Below, in pieces: positions 57,590 to 64,000 of a stretch of DNA of 64,000 nt. The position numbers were made by a program, and so were the translations under genes. The stretch covers positions 337,984 to 401,983 of the forward strand of contig NZ_JAAGLT010000004.1 in assembly GCF_010548275.1 (NCBI RefSeq). Reading direction: 5' to 3'. Within the stretch, counting starts at the first letter, position 1; each line of letters opens with the position of its first letter. The DNA comes from Streptomyces sp. SID12488. GTDB taxonomy: Bacteria > Actinomycetota > Actinomycetes > Streptomycetales > Streptomycetaceae. The notes beneath the pieces were generated by a model. It ran no database searches, was not told the DNA's origin, and saw nothing but the letters and a program-made list of their open reading frames with translations.

Positions 57590-57772
57590 TCAGCGCACGG
57601 GCCGCCGCCTGACGCGCCGGGTCAGCCGTGCCCCGAAGAAGATCAGGTCGGCGGCGAAGATCACGATACCGATGGCCAGCAGATATCCCAGACCATGGGC
57701 TGCCACACCGATGATTCCCAGGACGACGGCCACCAGGACCAGCAGAAGGAAGAGCGCCATCATCCGGACCAT
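57590..57772 (-). CDS. Small hydrophobic membrane protein
   Basis: Protein of 60 residues (ATG 57772, or 57763 which fits AGAGGAG better). Two hydrophobic helices, MALFLLLVLVAVVLGIIGVA and GYLLAIGIVIFAADLIFFG, then a basic tail ARLTRRVRRRPVR. Actinobacterial small membrane proteins of this kind are common near stress genes. Function unknown. Confidence 0.68.
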   Translation of the reverse strand: MVRMMALFLLLVLVAVVLGIIGVAAHGLGYLLAIGIVIFAADLIFFGARLTRRVRRRPVR

Positions 57773-57823
57773 CTCCTCTGTGCCGTGCGTGAAGTGTGTG
57801 AAGTGTGCGTTGCGTACGTCTGT

Positions 57824-58180
57824 TCAGCGGCGTGCGAGCTGACGTTCGCCCCCTGCTCCGGGCTGGTAGGCCAGGCCGTAGTGCTTGAAGATCTCCGCCT
57901 CCTGCTCGGCGGGGAGCACGTCGTCGGTCCCGATCGACGGGGCGTTGCGCACCTGTGTCTTGGCGTAGGCGACCTTGACGTAGCCCGGTCCGAGGACCAC
58001 GTCGTCGAGGGGGACGAAGACCAGGCGGTGGCGGGTGGGCAGCCCGGTCCGGATGGTGGCCATGGCGGGTTCGTCGGTGGTCGTGTCGACGTAGACCGAT
58101 TCGAGCAGGCCGATCCTGCGCTGTTTCTCGTCGATCACCTCGTGGTTGCGCCACTCGCGGATGTCGGCTGAACGGATCAT
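57824..58180 (-). CDS. PRC-barrel domain protein
   Basis: About 118 residues from ATG 58180 (GGGAG upstream). It begins MIRSADIREWRNHEVIDEKQ, then RIGLLESVYVDTTTDEPAMA, RHRLVFVPLDDVVLGPGYVK and VLPAEQEAEIFKHYGL. This matches the small PRC-barrel fold proteins of streptomycetes with the conserved domain end HYGLAY. These bind RNA or partner proteins; function here unknown. It stands between the small membrane protein and the FMN-binding gene. Confidence 0.85.
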   Translation of the reverse strand: MIRSADIREWRNHEVIDEKQRRIGLLESVYVDTTTDEPAMATIRTGLPTRHRLVFVPLDDVVLGPGYVKVAYAKTQVRNAPSIGTDDVLPAEQEAEIFKHYGLAYQPGAGGERQLARR

Positions 58181-58363
58181 GCCCTGCTCCCTGTCTGCGC
58201 GCCCCGGCGGACGGTGCGACGGCCCTGGCCCTGACCTGGGCCCGAGCACCTGACCATGCCGACCTACTTGTCATCGTATGACCGAAACAAGTCCCCGGCA
58301 TCGAGCAATTCATGCAGCGTTCGGCGATCGAATGTGTCCCGGAGTGCGACTCCCGGGGCGCTG

Positions 58364-58834
58364 TCAGGTGCCCGCGGAGTCCAGTGCCGACTGGAGTGAC
58401 TGGCGGTAGCCGTCGCTGGTGTACGTGGCTCCGGAGACCGTGTCGATGTCGGCGCTCTGGGCGGTGAGCGCCTCCCTGGTCAGCTGCGGGACGGCGTACG
58501 AGTTGATCTGCTGGTCCCTCGGGTTCTCCTGCGGGTAGGTGACCGCGGTGACGTCGGTGAGCTTCCCGTTCGTCAGAGTGACACGGACCTGGACGGGGCC
58601 GTAGCGGGTCTGGACCGAGTCGCCGGTGAGAGTACGGGTGCCGGTGGCAGAGCCGCTGGAACTGCTGGAACTGCTGGAACTGCCGGACGGCGCGGGGGAG
58701 CTCGCCGACCCGGCGGTGACGGCGGCCGGTGTCGTGTGCGGCTTCAGCGACAGCAGCAGCACCATGCCGGAGACGGTCGCGGCGCTCGCCAGTGCGATGC
58801 GGCGCAGTGGACGGTTCTTTCTCAAGGTGTGCAA
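58364..58834 (-). CDS. FMN-binding domain protein (flavin electron acceptor)
   Basis: About 156 residues from TTG 58834 (GAGG upstream). One N-terminal hydrophobic helix (RRIALASAATVSGMVLLLSL), a Ser-rich linker, then the FMN_bind domain: GPVQVRVTLTNGKLTDVTAV, QINSYAVPQLTREALTAQSA and DTVSGATYTSDGY. The Thr in SGATYTS is the usual site for covalent FMN attachment, so flavin is likely linked outside the membrane. It follows the ferric-reductase-like gene by 7 bp; the two probably form an electron transfer chain to an external acceptor. Confidence 0.9.
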   Translation of the reverse strand: MHTLRKNRPLRRIALASAATVSGMVLLLSLKPHTTPAAVTAGSASSPAPSGSSSSSSSSSGSATGTRTLTGDSVQTRYGPVQVRVTLTNGKLTDVTAVTYPQENPRDQQINSYAVPQLTREALTAQSADIDTVSGATYTSDGYRQSLQSALDSAGT

Positions 58835-58841
58835 GGGGGCC

Positions 58842-60194
58842 TCACAGCTCGAAGGACTCGTGGTGGATACGGCGGTCGGGGACCCCGGCGGCGCGCAGCG
58901 CCTCGTACAGGTCCCGTGCGAATCCGTGCGGGCCGCACAGGTAGACGTCGTGGGTGTCCAGGTCGGGCACGGCCGCGCGCAGGGAGCGGGCCGAGAGGTC
59001 GGGGCGCCGGCCGTCCGGGCCGTTGAGCGCGTAGAGCACTCTCGCCCCACGCCACCGTGCGACGGCCTCCAGTTCCCCGCCCAGGGCGAGGTCCTCGTTC
59101 GTGCGGGCGCGGTAGAGGAGGGTGACGTCGCCGGGCAGTGTCTCGAACAGGGCCCGCAGCGGGGTGATGCCGGCGCCGCCCGCGATCAGCAGGGACTTGT
59201 GCGAGGTCTGCCGGTCGGCGGTCAGCGCCCCGTAGGGGCCCTCCGCCCACACCCGGGTGCCGGGCCGCAGCAGGGACACGGCGGCGCTGTGGTCGCCGAG
59301 CGCCTTGACGGTGATGCGCAGCAGGCCGGGGCGCGGCGGCGCCGACAGGGAGTACGGCGTGGACGTCCAGCGCATGCCCTCGGTGAGGAACCGCCAGCGC
59401 AGGAACTGCCCCGGCAGTACGCCCATCCCGTCCAGTCGCCGGCCGGCGATGACGACGGAGTACACGCCCGGGGCCTCCCGGTGCACGGAGTCGACGCGCA
59501 GCCGGTGCCGCAGGTTGAGCCGTACCGGGGCGAGGATCCGGAACCACACCACCAGGGCGGCGACGCCCAGGTACAGCGCGTACCAGGCGGCCTGGGCGGG
59601 CCCGTTGCCGGTGAAGTCGGAGCCCAGGGCGAGCTGGTGGCCGAAGGCGAGGAAGATCGCGGCGTACGTGAGCAGGTGCAGGTAGTACCAGAACTCATGG
59701 GCGACCCGGCGGCGTACCGCGCGGGCGGAGACGATCCCGACGGCGAACAGGATGACGGTACCGGCGGTGGCCTTGAGCATCTCCGGGTAGTCCAGGACCA
59801 CGGTGAGCGCCTCGTCCAGGAACGAGGAGCCGTCCTGGGCGGCGTACCCGAGGAGGATCAGCACGATGTGCGCCACCAGCAGACAGACCGTGTAGCGGCC
59901 CGCCCTGGCGTGCCAGCGCGTCACCCGGTCCGCCCCGATCCGCCGCTCCAGCAGCGGGACGCGGGCCATCAGACCGACGAGGACGGCACACGCGTACCCG
60001 CACAGCAGTCCCGCGATCCGGCCGGCCCCGGTAAGCCAGCCCGCCGTACCGACGACCGAGCCCGTGTCGTGCCACCACAGGGCGATCAGGGCGGCGGCGC
60101 CGGCCCACAGGACGGCGAGCACCGGCCCGGCGGGGGAGCGCCGTGCCGCGGGAGGCGCGGGGGCGACCCTTCGTTGCGCGTACGCCGTCGTCAT
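58842..60194 (-). CDS. Ferric-reductase-like transmembrane oxidoreductase (FAD/NAD-binding)
   Basis: About 450 residues from ATG 60194 (AAGGGA 7 bp upstream). The first half has about six membrane helices with spaced His residues (TRWHARAGR, VAHIVLILLG, HEFWYYLHLL, FGHQLAL), which bind haems. The second half is a FAD/NAD module: GVLPGQFLRWRF, PYSLSAPP (FAD), LIAGGAGITPLRALFETL (NAD) and YLCGPHGF. This is the NOX/ferric reductase-like superfamily; it moves electrons from NADPH across the membrane. Paired with the FMN-binding protein. Direct repeats in the divergent promoter match those of the two-component genes. Confidence 0.88.
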   Translation of the reverse strand: MTTAYAQRRVAPAPPAARRSPAGPVLAVLWAGAAALIALWWHDTGSVVGTAGWLTGAGRIAGLLCGYACAVLVGLMARVPLLERRIGADRVTRWHARAGRYTVCLLVAHIVLILLGYAAQDGSSFLDEALTVVLDYPEMLKATAGTVILFAVGIVSARAVRRRVAHEFWYYLHLLTYAAIFLAFGHQLALGSDFTGNGPAQAAWYALYLGVAALVVWFRILAPVRLNLRHRLRVDSVHREAPGVYSVVIAGRRLDGMGVLPGQFLRWRFLTEGMRWTSTPYSLSAPPRPGLLRITVKALGDHSAAVSLLRPGTRVWAEGPYGALTADRQTSHKSLLIAGGAGITPLRALFETLPGDVTLLYRARTNEDLALGGELEAVARWRGARVLYALNGPDGRRPDLSARSLRAAVPDLDTHDVYLCGPHGFARDLYEALRAAGVPDRRIHHESFEL

Positions 60195-60275
60195 CCGCGT
60201 GTCCCTTCGGCTGTCGGTACGTCGGTACGGTGGTACGTCCCTCTGGGCGTCCGGAACGACACTGTGCCGACGCAA

Positions 60276-60294
60276 CCTCTGAGCCCCCTCTCAG
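60276..60294 (-). promoter_or_regulatory. 11-bp direct repeats facing the reductase gene
   Basis: On the minus strand CTGAGAGG-GGG-CTCAGAGG, two 8-bp units at 11-bp spacing, typical of OmpR/PhoB response regulator sites. The same unit occurs at 60374-60393 on the other side. Confidence 0.6.
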
Positions 60295-60373
60295 CGCGAG
60301 GCCCGCCGCACGGCCGAACCCGCAGGTGGGAAGGGCGGTCGGGTGGTCCGTGGCGATGGCGGGCGCAGAGCGG

Positions 60374-60393
60374 ACTCAGAGGGAACTCAGAGG
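60374..60393 (+). promoter_or_regulatory. 11-bp direct repeats facing the response regulator gene
   Basis: ACTCAGAGG occurs at 60374-60382 and 60385-60393 (11-bp period), upstream of the response regulator start at 60442. Likely autoregulatory sites. Confidence 0.62.
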
Positions 60394-60441
60394 TGGGGAA
60401 AGCGGCCGGGGACGCGGCGAGACCGCATCCTGGTAACCGAG

Positions 60442-61191
60442 ATGAACACTCCCCGCCCCCGCGGCTTCGGCCGCCCCACGCTGACCCGGACCGACGGCAC
60501 TCCGCTCCGGGTCCTCGTCGTCGACGACGACCCCGACCTCGCGGAGGTCCTCTCCGGCGCCCTGCGCTACGAGGGCTGGGAGGTCCGCACGGCGGGCGAC
60601 GGCGTCTCGGCCGTCACCGAGGCACGCGAACTGCTGCCCGACGCCGTCGTCCTCGACGTCATGCTCCCGGACACCGACGGCTTCGCCGTGCTGCGCTCGC
60701 TGCACGCCGTACGCCCCGACGTGTGCGTGCTCTTCCTGACGGCGCGGGACGCCGTCGAGGACCGGATCGCCGGCATCACGGCGGGCGGCGACGACTACGT
60801 GACGAAGCCGTTCAGCCTGGAGGAGGTCGTCGCGCGGCTGCGCGGGCTGGTGCGCCGGGCCGGCATGGCCAGGCAGACGGAGGACGGGCCTCGGCTGACC
60901 GTCGGCGACCTCGTCATGGACGAGGAGGCCCGCGAGGTCACGCGGGGCGGCGAACTCGTCGAGCTGTCCCCGACGGAGTTCGAACTGCTTCGCTTCCTCA
61001 TGCGCAACCCGCGCCGGGTGCTCAGCAAGGCGCAGATCCTCGACCGCGTCTGGTCGTACGACTTCGGCGGCCAGGCCCATGTTGTCGAGCTGTACATCTC
61101 CTACCTGCGCAAGAAGGTGGACGCGGGCCGCCCGCCCATGATCCACACGGTGCGGGGCGCCGGATACGTGCTCAAGCCGGTGGCCCGGTGA
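60442..61191 (+). CDS. OmpR-family response regulator
   Basis: Protein of 249 residues from ATG 60442; there is only a weak ribosome site, so the mRNA may be leaderless. Receiver domain: VLVVDDDPDLAEVL, phosphoacceptor Asp72 in AVVLDVMLPD, FLTARDAVEDRI and DYVTKPFSLEE. The C-terminal winged helix has LTVGDLVMDEEAREVTRGG, ELLRFLMRNPRRVLSKAQIL, YISYLRKKVD and TVRGAGYVLK. It is coupled to the kinase by GTGA overlap. Direct repeats upstream suggest it controls itself and the divergent reductase/FMN genes. Confidence 0.93.
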   Translation: MNTPRPRGFGRPTLTRTDGTPLRVLVVDDDPDLAEVLSGALRYEGWEVRTAGDGVSAVTEARELLPDAVVLDVMLPDTDGFAVLRSLHAVRPDVCVLFLTARDAVEDRIAGITAGGDDYVTKPFSLEEVVARLRGLVRRAGMARQTEDGPRLTVGDLVMDEEAREVTRGGELVELSPTEFELLRFLMRNPRRVLSKAQILDRVWSYDFGGQAHVVELYISYLRKKVDAGRPPMIHTVRGAGYVLKPVAR

Positions 61192-62687
61192 GGGCGCGCG
61201 GGTGGCTGCCGCGATTGCCCCGCCCGCATACGCTGCGGGCGCGGCTCACCGCCGGTCTCGTCGTGCTGCTCGCGGTGAGTTGCGCGGCCGTCGGGGTGGC
61301 GGCGGTGGTCGAGCTGAACGGCTTCCTCACCGGCCGGCTCGACCAGCAGCTGCGCGAGGCGGGCGTACGGTTCCCGGCGAGCCTGGAACACGGCGGCCCG
61401 CTGCCGCTGCCGTCCGACCACGATGGCGACGAGGGCGGCGACGGCGACACCCGCCGCCAGGCCGCCGGGACCTTCGGCGCCCGGCTGGTCGACGGCATGG
61501 TCACCAACGCGGCGGTGGTGGCTTCCGGCAGGGGTACGGGCACGGTGACCGTCGCGCTGAGCGCGCGGGACCGGAGACGGCTCGCCGGGCTGCCCGCCGA
61601 CGGCGAGGGACACACGGTCGACCTCTCGACGCTGGACGACTACCGCATGATGGCGACCGAGGGCAGGGACGGGGACGTCCTGGTCACCGGGCTGCCCACG
61701 GAGTCCGTGGAGGCCGCCGTGCACCGGCTGGAACTGGTCGCCGCGGTCGTCCTGGGCGCGGCCCTCGCCGTCGCCGGCGTCGCGGGAGCCTTGTGGGTGC
61801 GCTGGTCGCTGCGACCGCTCAGCCGGGTGGCCGCGACCGCCACCCGGGTCAGTGAACTGCCGCTCTCCAGCGGTGAGGTGGGGCTGTGGCCGCGCGCGCC
61901 CGAGGCCGATCCGCGCAGTGAGGTGGGACGCGTCGGCAGCGCCTTCAACCTGATGCTCGGGCATGTCGAGGACGCGCTGACCAAGCGGCACGCGAGCGAG
62001 GAACGGCTGCGCAGTTTCGCCGCAGACGCCAGCCACGAGCTGCGTACGCCCGTGGCCTCGGTCCGGGGTCACGCCGAACTGGCGCTGCTGCACCCCGGCC
62101 CGGTGCCGCCGAAGGTGGTGCGGGCCCTGGAGCGCATCGAGGCCGAGGCGGCCCGCATGGGCGAGATGGTCGACGACCTGCTGCTCCTGGCCCGCCTGGA
62201 CGCGGGTCGCCCCCTGGAACGGCTGCCCGTCGACCTGACCCGTCTGGTCCTGGACGCGGTGACGGACGCGCAGGCCGCGGGCCCCGGACACCGCTGGACC
62301 CTGGAACTGTCCGAGGAGCCGGTGACGGTGACGGGTGACGCCCACCGGCTCCATCAGGTGCTGGCCAACCTGCTGGCCAACGCGCGTCTGCACACTCCCG
62401 TCGGCAGCACGGTGACGATCTCGCTGGAGAGCGAGGACAAGGCGACGGTGCTGCTGAAGGTCCACGACGACGGACCGGGCGTCGCCGCCGACATCCGGCC
62501 CAAGGTCTTCGAACGCTTCACCCACGCGGACCGCCGCCGCACCGAGGGCTCTGGTCATGGCACCGGCACCGGCCTCGGGCTGTCGATCGTGGCAGCGGTG
62601 GCGGAGGCCCACGGCGGCGGCGTCACCCTTGAGAGCGGCCCGGGATCGACCACGTTCACCGTCCGGCTCCCCGCGGGTGACGGGTGA
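61188..62687 (+). CDS. Sensor histidine kinase, cognate of the response regulator
   Basis: About 499 residues from GTG 61188. Two membrane helices (LTAGLVVLLAVSCAAVGVAA and AVVLGAALAVAGVAGALWV) bracket an extracytoplasmic segment of about 150 residues. HAMP (WSLRPLSRVAATATRVSEL) follows. Phosphoacceptor His in FAADASHELRTPVASV, then ATPase with LLANARLHTP, DDGPGV and GTGTGLGLSIVAAV. The periplasmic sensor has no cysteines and many charged residues; the signal is unknown. Together with the adjacent regulator it makes a complete two-component system. Confidence 0.93.
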   Translation: MRARGWLPRLPRPHTLRARLTAGLVVLLAVSCAAVGVAAVVELNGFLTGRLDQQLREAGVRFPASLEHGGPLPLPSDHDGDEGGDGDTRRQAAGTFGARLVDGMVTNAAVVASGRGTGTVTVALSARDRRRLAGLPADGEGHTVDLSTLDDYRMMATEGRDGDVLVTGLPTESVEAAVHRLELVAAVVLGAALAVAGVAGALWVRWSLRPLSRVAATATRVSELPLSSGEVGLWPRAPEADPRSEVGRVGSAFNLMLGHVEDALTKRHASEERLRSFAADASHELRTPVASVRGHAELALLHPGPVPPKVVRALERIEAEAARMGEMVDDLLLLARLDAGRPLERLPVDLTRLVLDAVTDAQAAGPGHRWTLELSEEPVTVTGDAHRLHQVLANLLANARLHTPVGSTVTISLESEDKATVLLKVHDDGPGVAADIRPKVFERFTHADRRRTEGSGHGTGTGLGLSIVAAVAEAHGGGVTLESGPGSTTFTVRLPAGDG

Positions 62688-62932
62688 GGGGCGAGGGGCG
62701 AGGGTGACGGGTGGATCGGACACCCTCGTATCTTCTGACCCGCGCGATCCGTTGTGTGGTGGCCGACATCCAACGGCGGAGGCTCTTGTGCCGCTCGAAC
62801 CAAGGCAATTGCCAAGGTAAGAATCCGTTTCAGCTGTCGGCGATCGCGGCGGCATTGCGCGTGATCAACACCCCCCGTGCCGTGGCAACCTGCGTGCCGA
62901 TACAGCCATTTGGATCCGGAGGTACCCCGCCC

Positions 62933-63844
62933 GTGACGGCGAAGACCAACCCCACCGTCAGGAGACGCCGTCTCGGAGCCGAGCTTCGCCGGCTCCGCGT
63001 TGCCAGCGGGCTCAAGAGCACGGAAGTGGCTGCGCGGCTCATGGTCTCGCAGCCCAAGATCAGTCATCTGGAGAACGGCAACCGTGCCATCAGCCCCCGC
63101 GATGTGCGCGACCTGTGCGCGATCTACGAGGTGACGGACCAGCAGGTCATCGACTCCCTGATGGAGATGGCCAGGGAATCCGGTCAGCGGGGCTGGTGGC
63201 ACACCTATGGCGACCTCTCCGACAGTGTCTACATCGGCCTGGAGACAGACGCCGTTTCCCTGCACACGCACGCGCCCATAGTGGTGCCCGATCTGCTGCA
63301 GACCCCCGCCTACGCCCACGCCATCCTTGCGGAAACGATCCCTCGGCTCACTGCCGAACAGGCCGCCACGCGCCTCAAGGTGCGGCTGCGCCGTCAGCAC
63401 CGGATCTACGACCCGGCCTGTCCGCTGCGTCTGTGGGCCATCCTCAACGAGTCGGCACTGCGCTGCGTCGTCGGCAGCCCGGACGTCATGCGTGAACAAC
63501 TGGAGCATCTGAAGGCACTCAGTGCGGAGCCGCACGTCACGGTGCAGATCCTTCCCTACGCGGCGGGCGCTCACCCGGGCCTGTCAGGACAGTTCTCCAT
63601 CCTGCAGTCCGCCGACAGTCCCGAGGCGGGGTTGGTGTACCTGGAACGGTTCACCAGCGATCTCTACCTGGAGAAGCCGTCCGACGTACGGCACTACAGC
63701 GTGATCTACGACCACCTCCAGACCCGGGCACTCGCCCCGGACAGCAGCCGCGACTTCATCACCGACATCACCAAGACGTACATCGACGCGGCGACCCAGT
63801 GCCCGGTGTCGGCGTCGCACGGTCACCTTCCCGTTGCTGGTTGA
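62933..63844 (+). CDS. XRE-DUF5753 regulator
   Basis: About 303 residues from GTG 62933 (GGAGG 10 bp upstream). N-terminal HTH: RRRRLGAELRRLRVASGLKS, VAARLMVSQPKISHLENGNR. The rest is the DUF5753 ligand domain with VVPDLLQTPAYAHAIL, RQHRIYDPACPLRLWAILNE, LKALSAEPHVTVQILPYAAG and GLVYLERF. These streptomycete regulators often precede a small DUF397 protein; no such gene follows within the window. Its target is not visible. Confidence 0.9.
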   Translation: MTAKTNPTVRRRRLGAELRRLRVASGLKSTEVAARLMVSQPKISHLENGNRAISPRDVRDLCAIYEVTDQQVIDSLMEMARESGQRGWWHTYGDLSDSVYIGLETDAVSLHTHAPIVVPDLLQTPAYAHAILAETIPRLTAEQAATRLKVRLRRQHRIYDPACPLRLWAILNESALRCVVGSPDVMREQLEHLKALSAEPHVTVQILPYAAGAHPGLSGQFSILQSADSPEAGLVYLERFTSDLYLEKPSDVRHYSVIYDHLQTRALAPDSSRDFITDITKTYIDAATQCPVSASHGHLPVAG

Positions 63845-63923
63845 GGTCGATTGCCTCACCGTCGAAGGCGCGGAAATCTATGTCGACCGGAGTAGACATT
63901 CGGTGGTGGGTCTGGTTATGGTT

Positions 63924-63975
63924 TCTCTCGTAGCCCAGAGAGACAGCAGGGCCTGGCAGACACGAACTGCCGGGC
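63924..63975. promoter_or_regulatory. Structured leader with two hairpins near the window edge
   Basis: Stem 1 is TCTCTC/GAGAGA (63924-63929 and 63938-63943). Stem 2 is GCCTGGCAG/CTGCCGGGC (63951-63959 and 63967-63975), 9 bp with one G-T pair. The region after the XRE stop has no gene up to 64000; its sequence suggests a 5' leader of a gene just beyond the window, or a small RNA. Confidence 0.4.
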
Positions 63976-64000
63976 AGCAGTAGTGAAGTTGCAGTGTGCA

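Noticed and set aside
58626..61187. Long plus-strand frame upstream of the histidine kinase
   Set aside because: This part overlaps the FMN-binding and reductase genes antisense; the kinase itself starts at GTG 61188.

Overview
The window is a very GC-rich actinobacterial chromosome segment, almost certainly Streptomyces. The signs are GTG/TTG starts, many Sec-type secreted proteins and lipoproteins, streptomycete family types (XRE-DUF5753, CDGSH/haem-oxygenase-like pairs, SpoIIE phosphatases, Ser/Thr kinases) and a dispersed repeat typical of Streptomyces intergenic DNA. All functions are read from sequence and remembered family features; no search was run.

Layout. 1-11 kb: a secreted protein cut by the window edge, a YtrA-type GntR regulator with its ABC exporter, a large secreted subtilisin, a secreted propeller/Ig-repeat protein and a small Ser/Gly-repeat protein. 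11-17 kb: a lipoprotein, a Rieske oxygenase, a DUF234-type ATPase, a methyltransferase, and three gene relics (imine-reductase tail, AraC tail, decayed fabG), which mark an unstable stretch.

17.2-32.9 kb: a minus-strand biosynthetic cluster, the centrepiece. It joins a 3-amino-4-hydroxybenzoate pathway (GriI-like aldolase, GriH-like synthase), a nitrous-acid pathway (CreE-like aspartate N-oxygenase, CreD-like nitrosuccinate lyase), a small type II PKS (ketosynthase, truncated partner, two ACPs, ketoreductase), three adenylate-forming enzymes, an epimerase-fold oxidoreductase and one unrecognised cysteine-containing protein. The likely logic is: make an aminohydroxybenzoyl starter, extend it on ACP, then diazotise the aromatic amine with nitrite. 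The diazo group could be kept or removed by reduction, as in the cremeomycin and avenalumic/p-coumaric acid pathways. The ketosynthase gene carries an in-frame copy of a dispersed intergenic repeat.

33-41 kb: an MFS relic, a secreted ricin-CAP protein, a second large subtilisin paralogous to the first, and a two-gene unit whose proteins share a G/N/Q-rich motif resembling bacterial amyloid-signalling motifs. 41.6-46 kb: a GtrA-like protein, a 14-TM MFS exporter and an orphan NarL-type kinase. These three are linked by tandem copies of the same palindromic operator in each promoter region; no regulator gene lies nearby.

46-64 kb: a membrane-anchored XRE protein divergent from a DUF4232 lipoprotein, a Ser/Thr kinase with a ricin-type lectin sensor, a SRPBCC protein with a collagen-like tail, a CDGSH/haem-oxygenase-like/methyltransferase operon, a PAP2 phosphatase, a PAS-GAF-SpoIIE phosphatase, PRC-barrel and small membrane proteins, and a haem/flavin reductase with an FMN-binding protein divergent from an OmpR-type two-component system (matching 11-bp direct repeats face both sides). 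It ends with an XRE-DUF5753 regulator and a structured leader running off the end.
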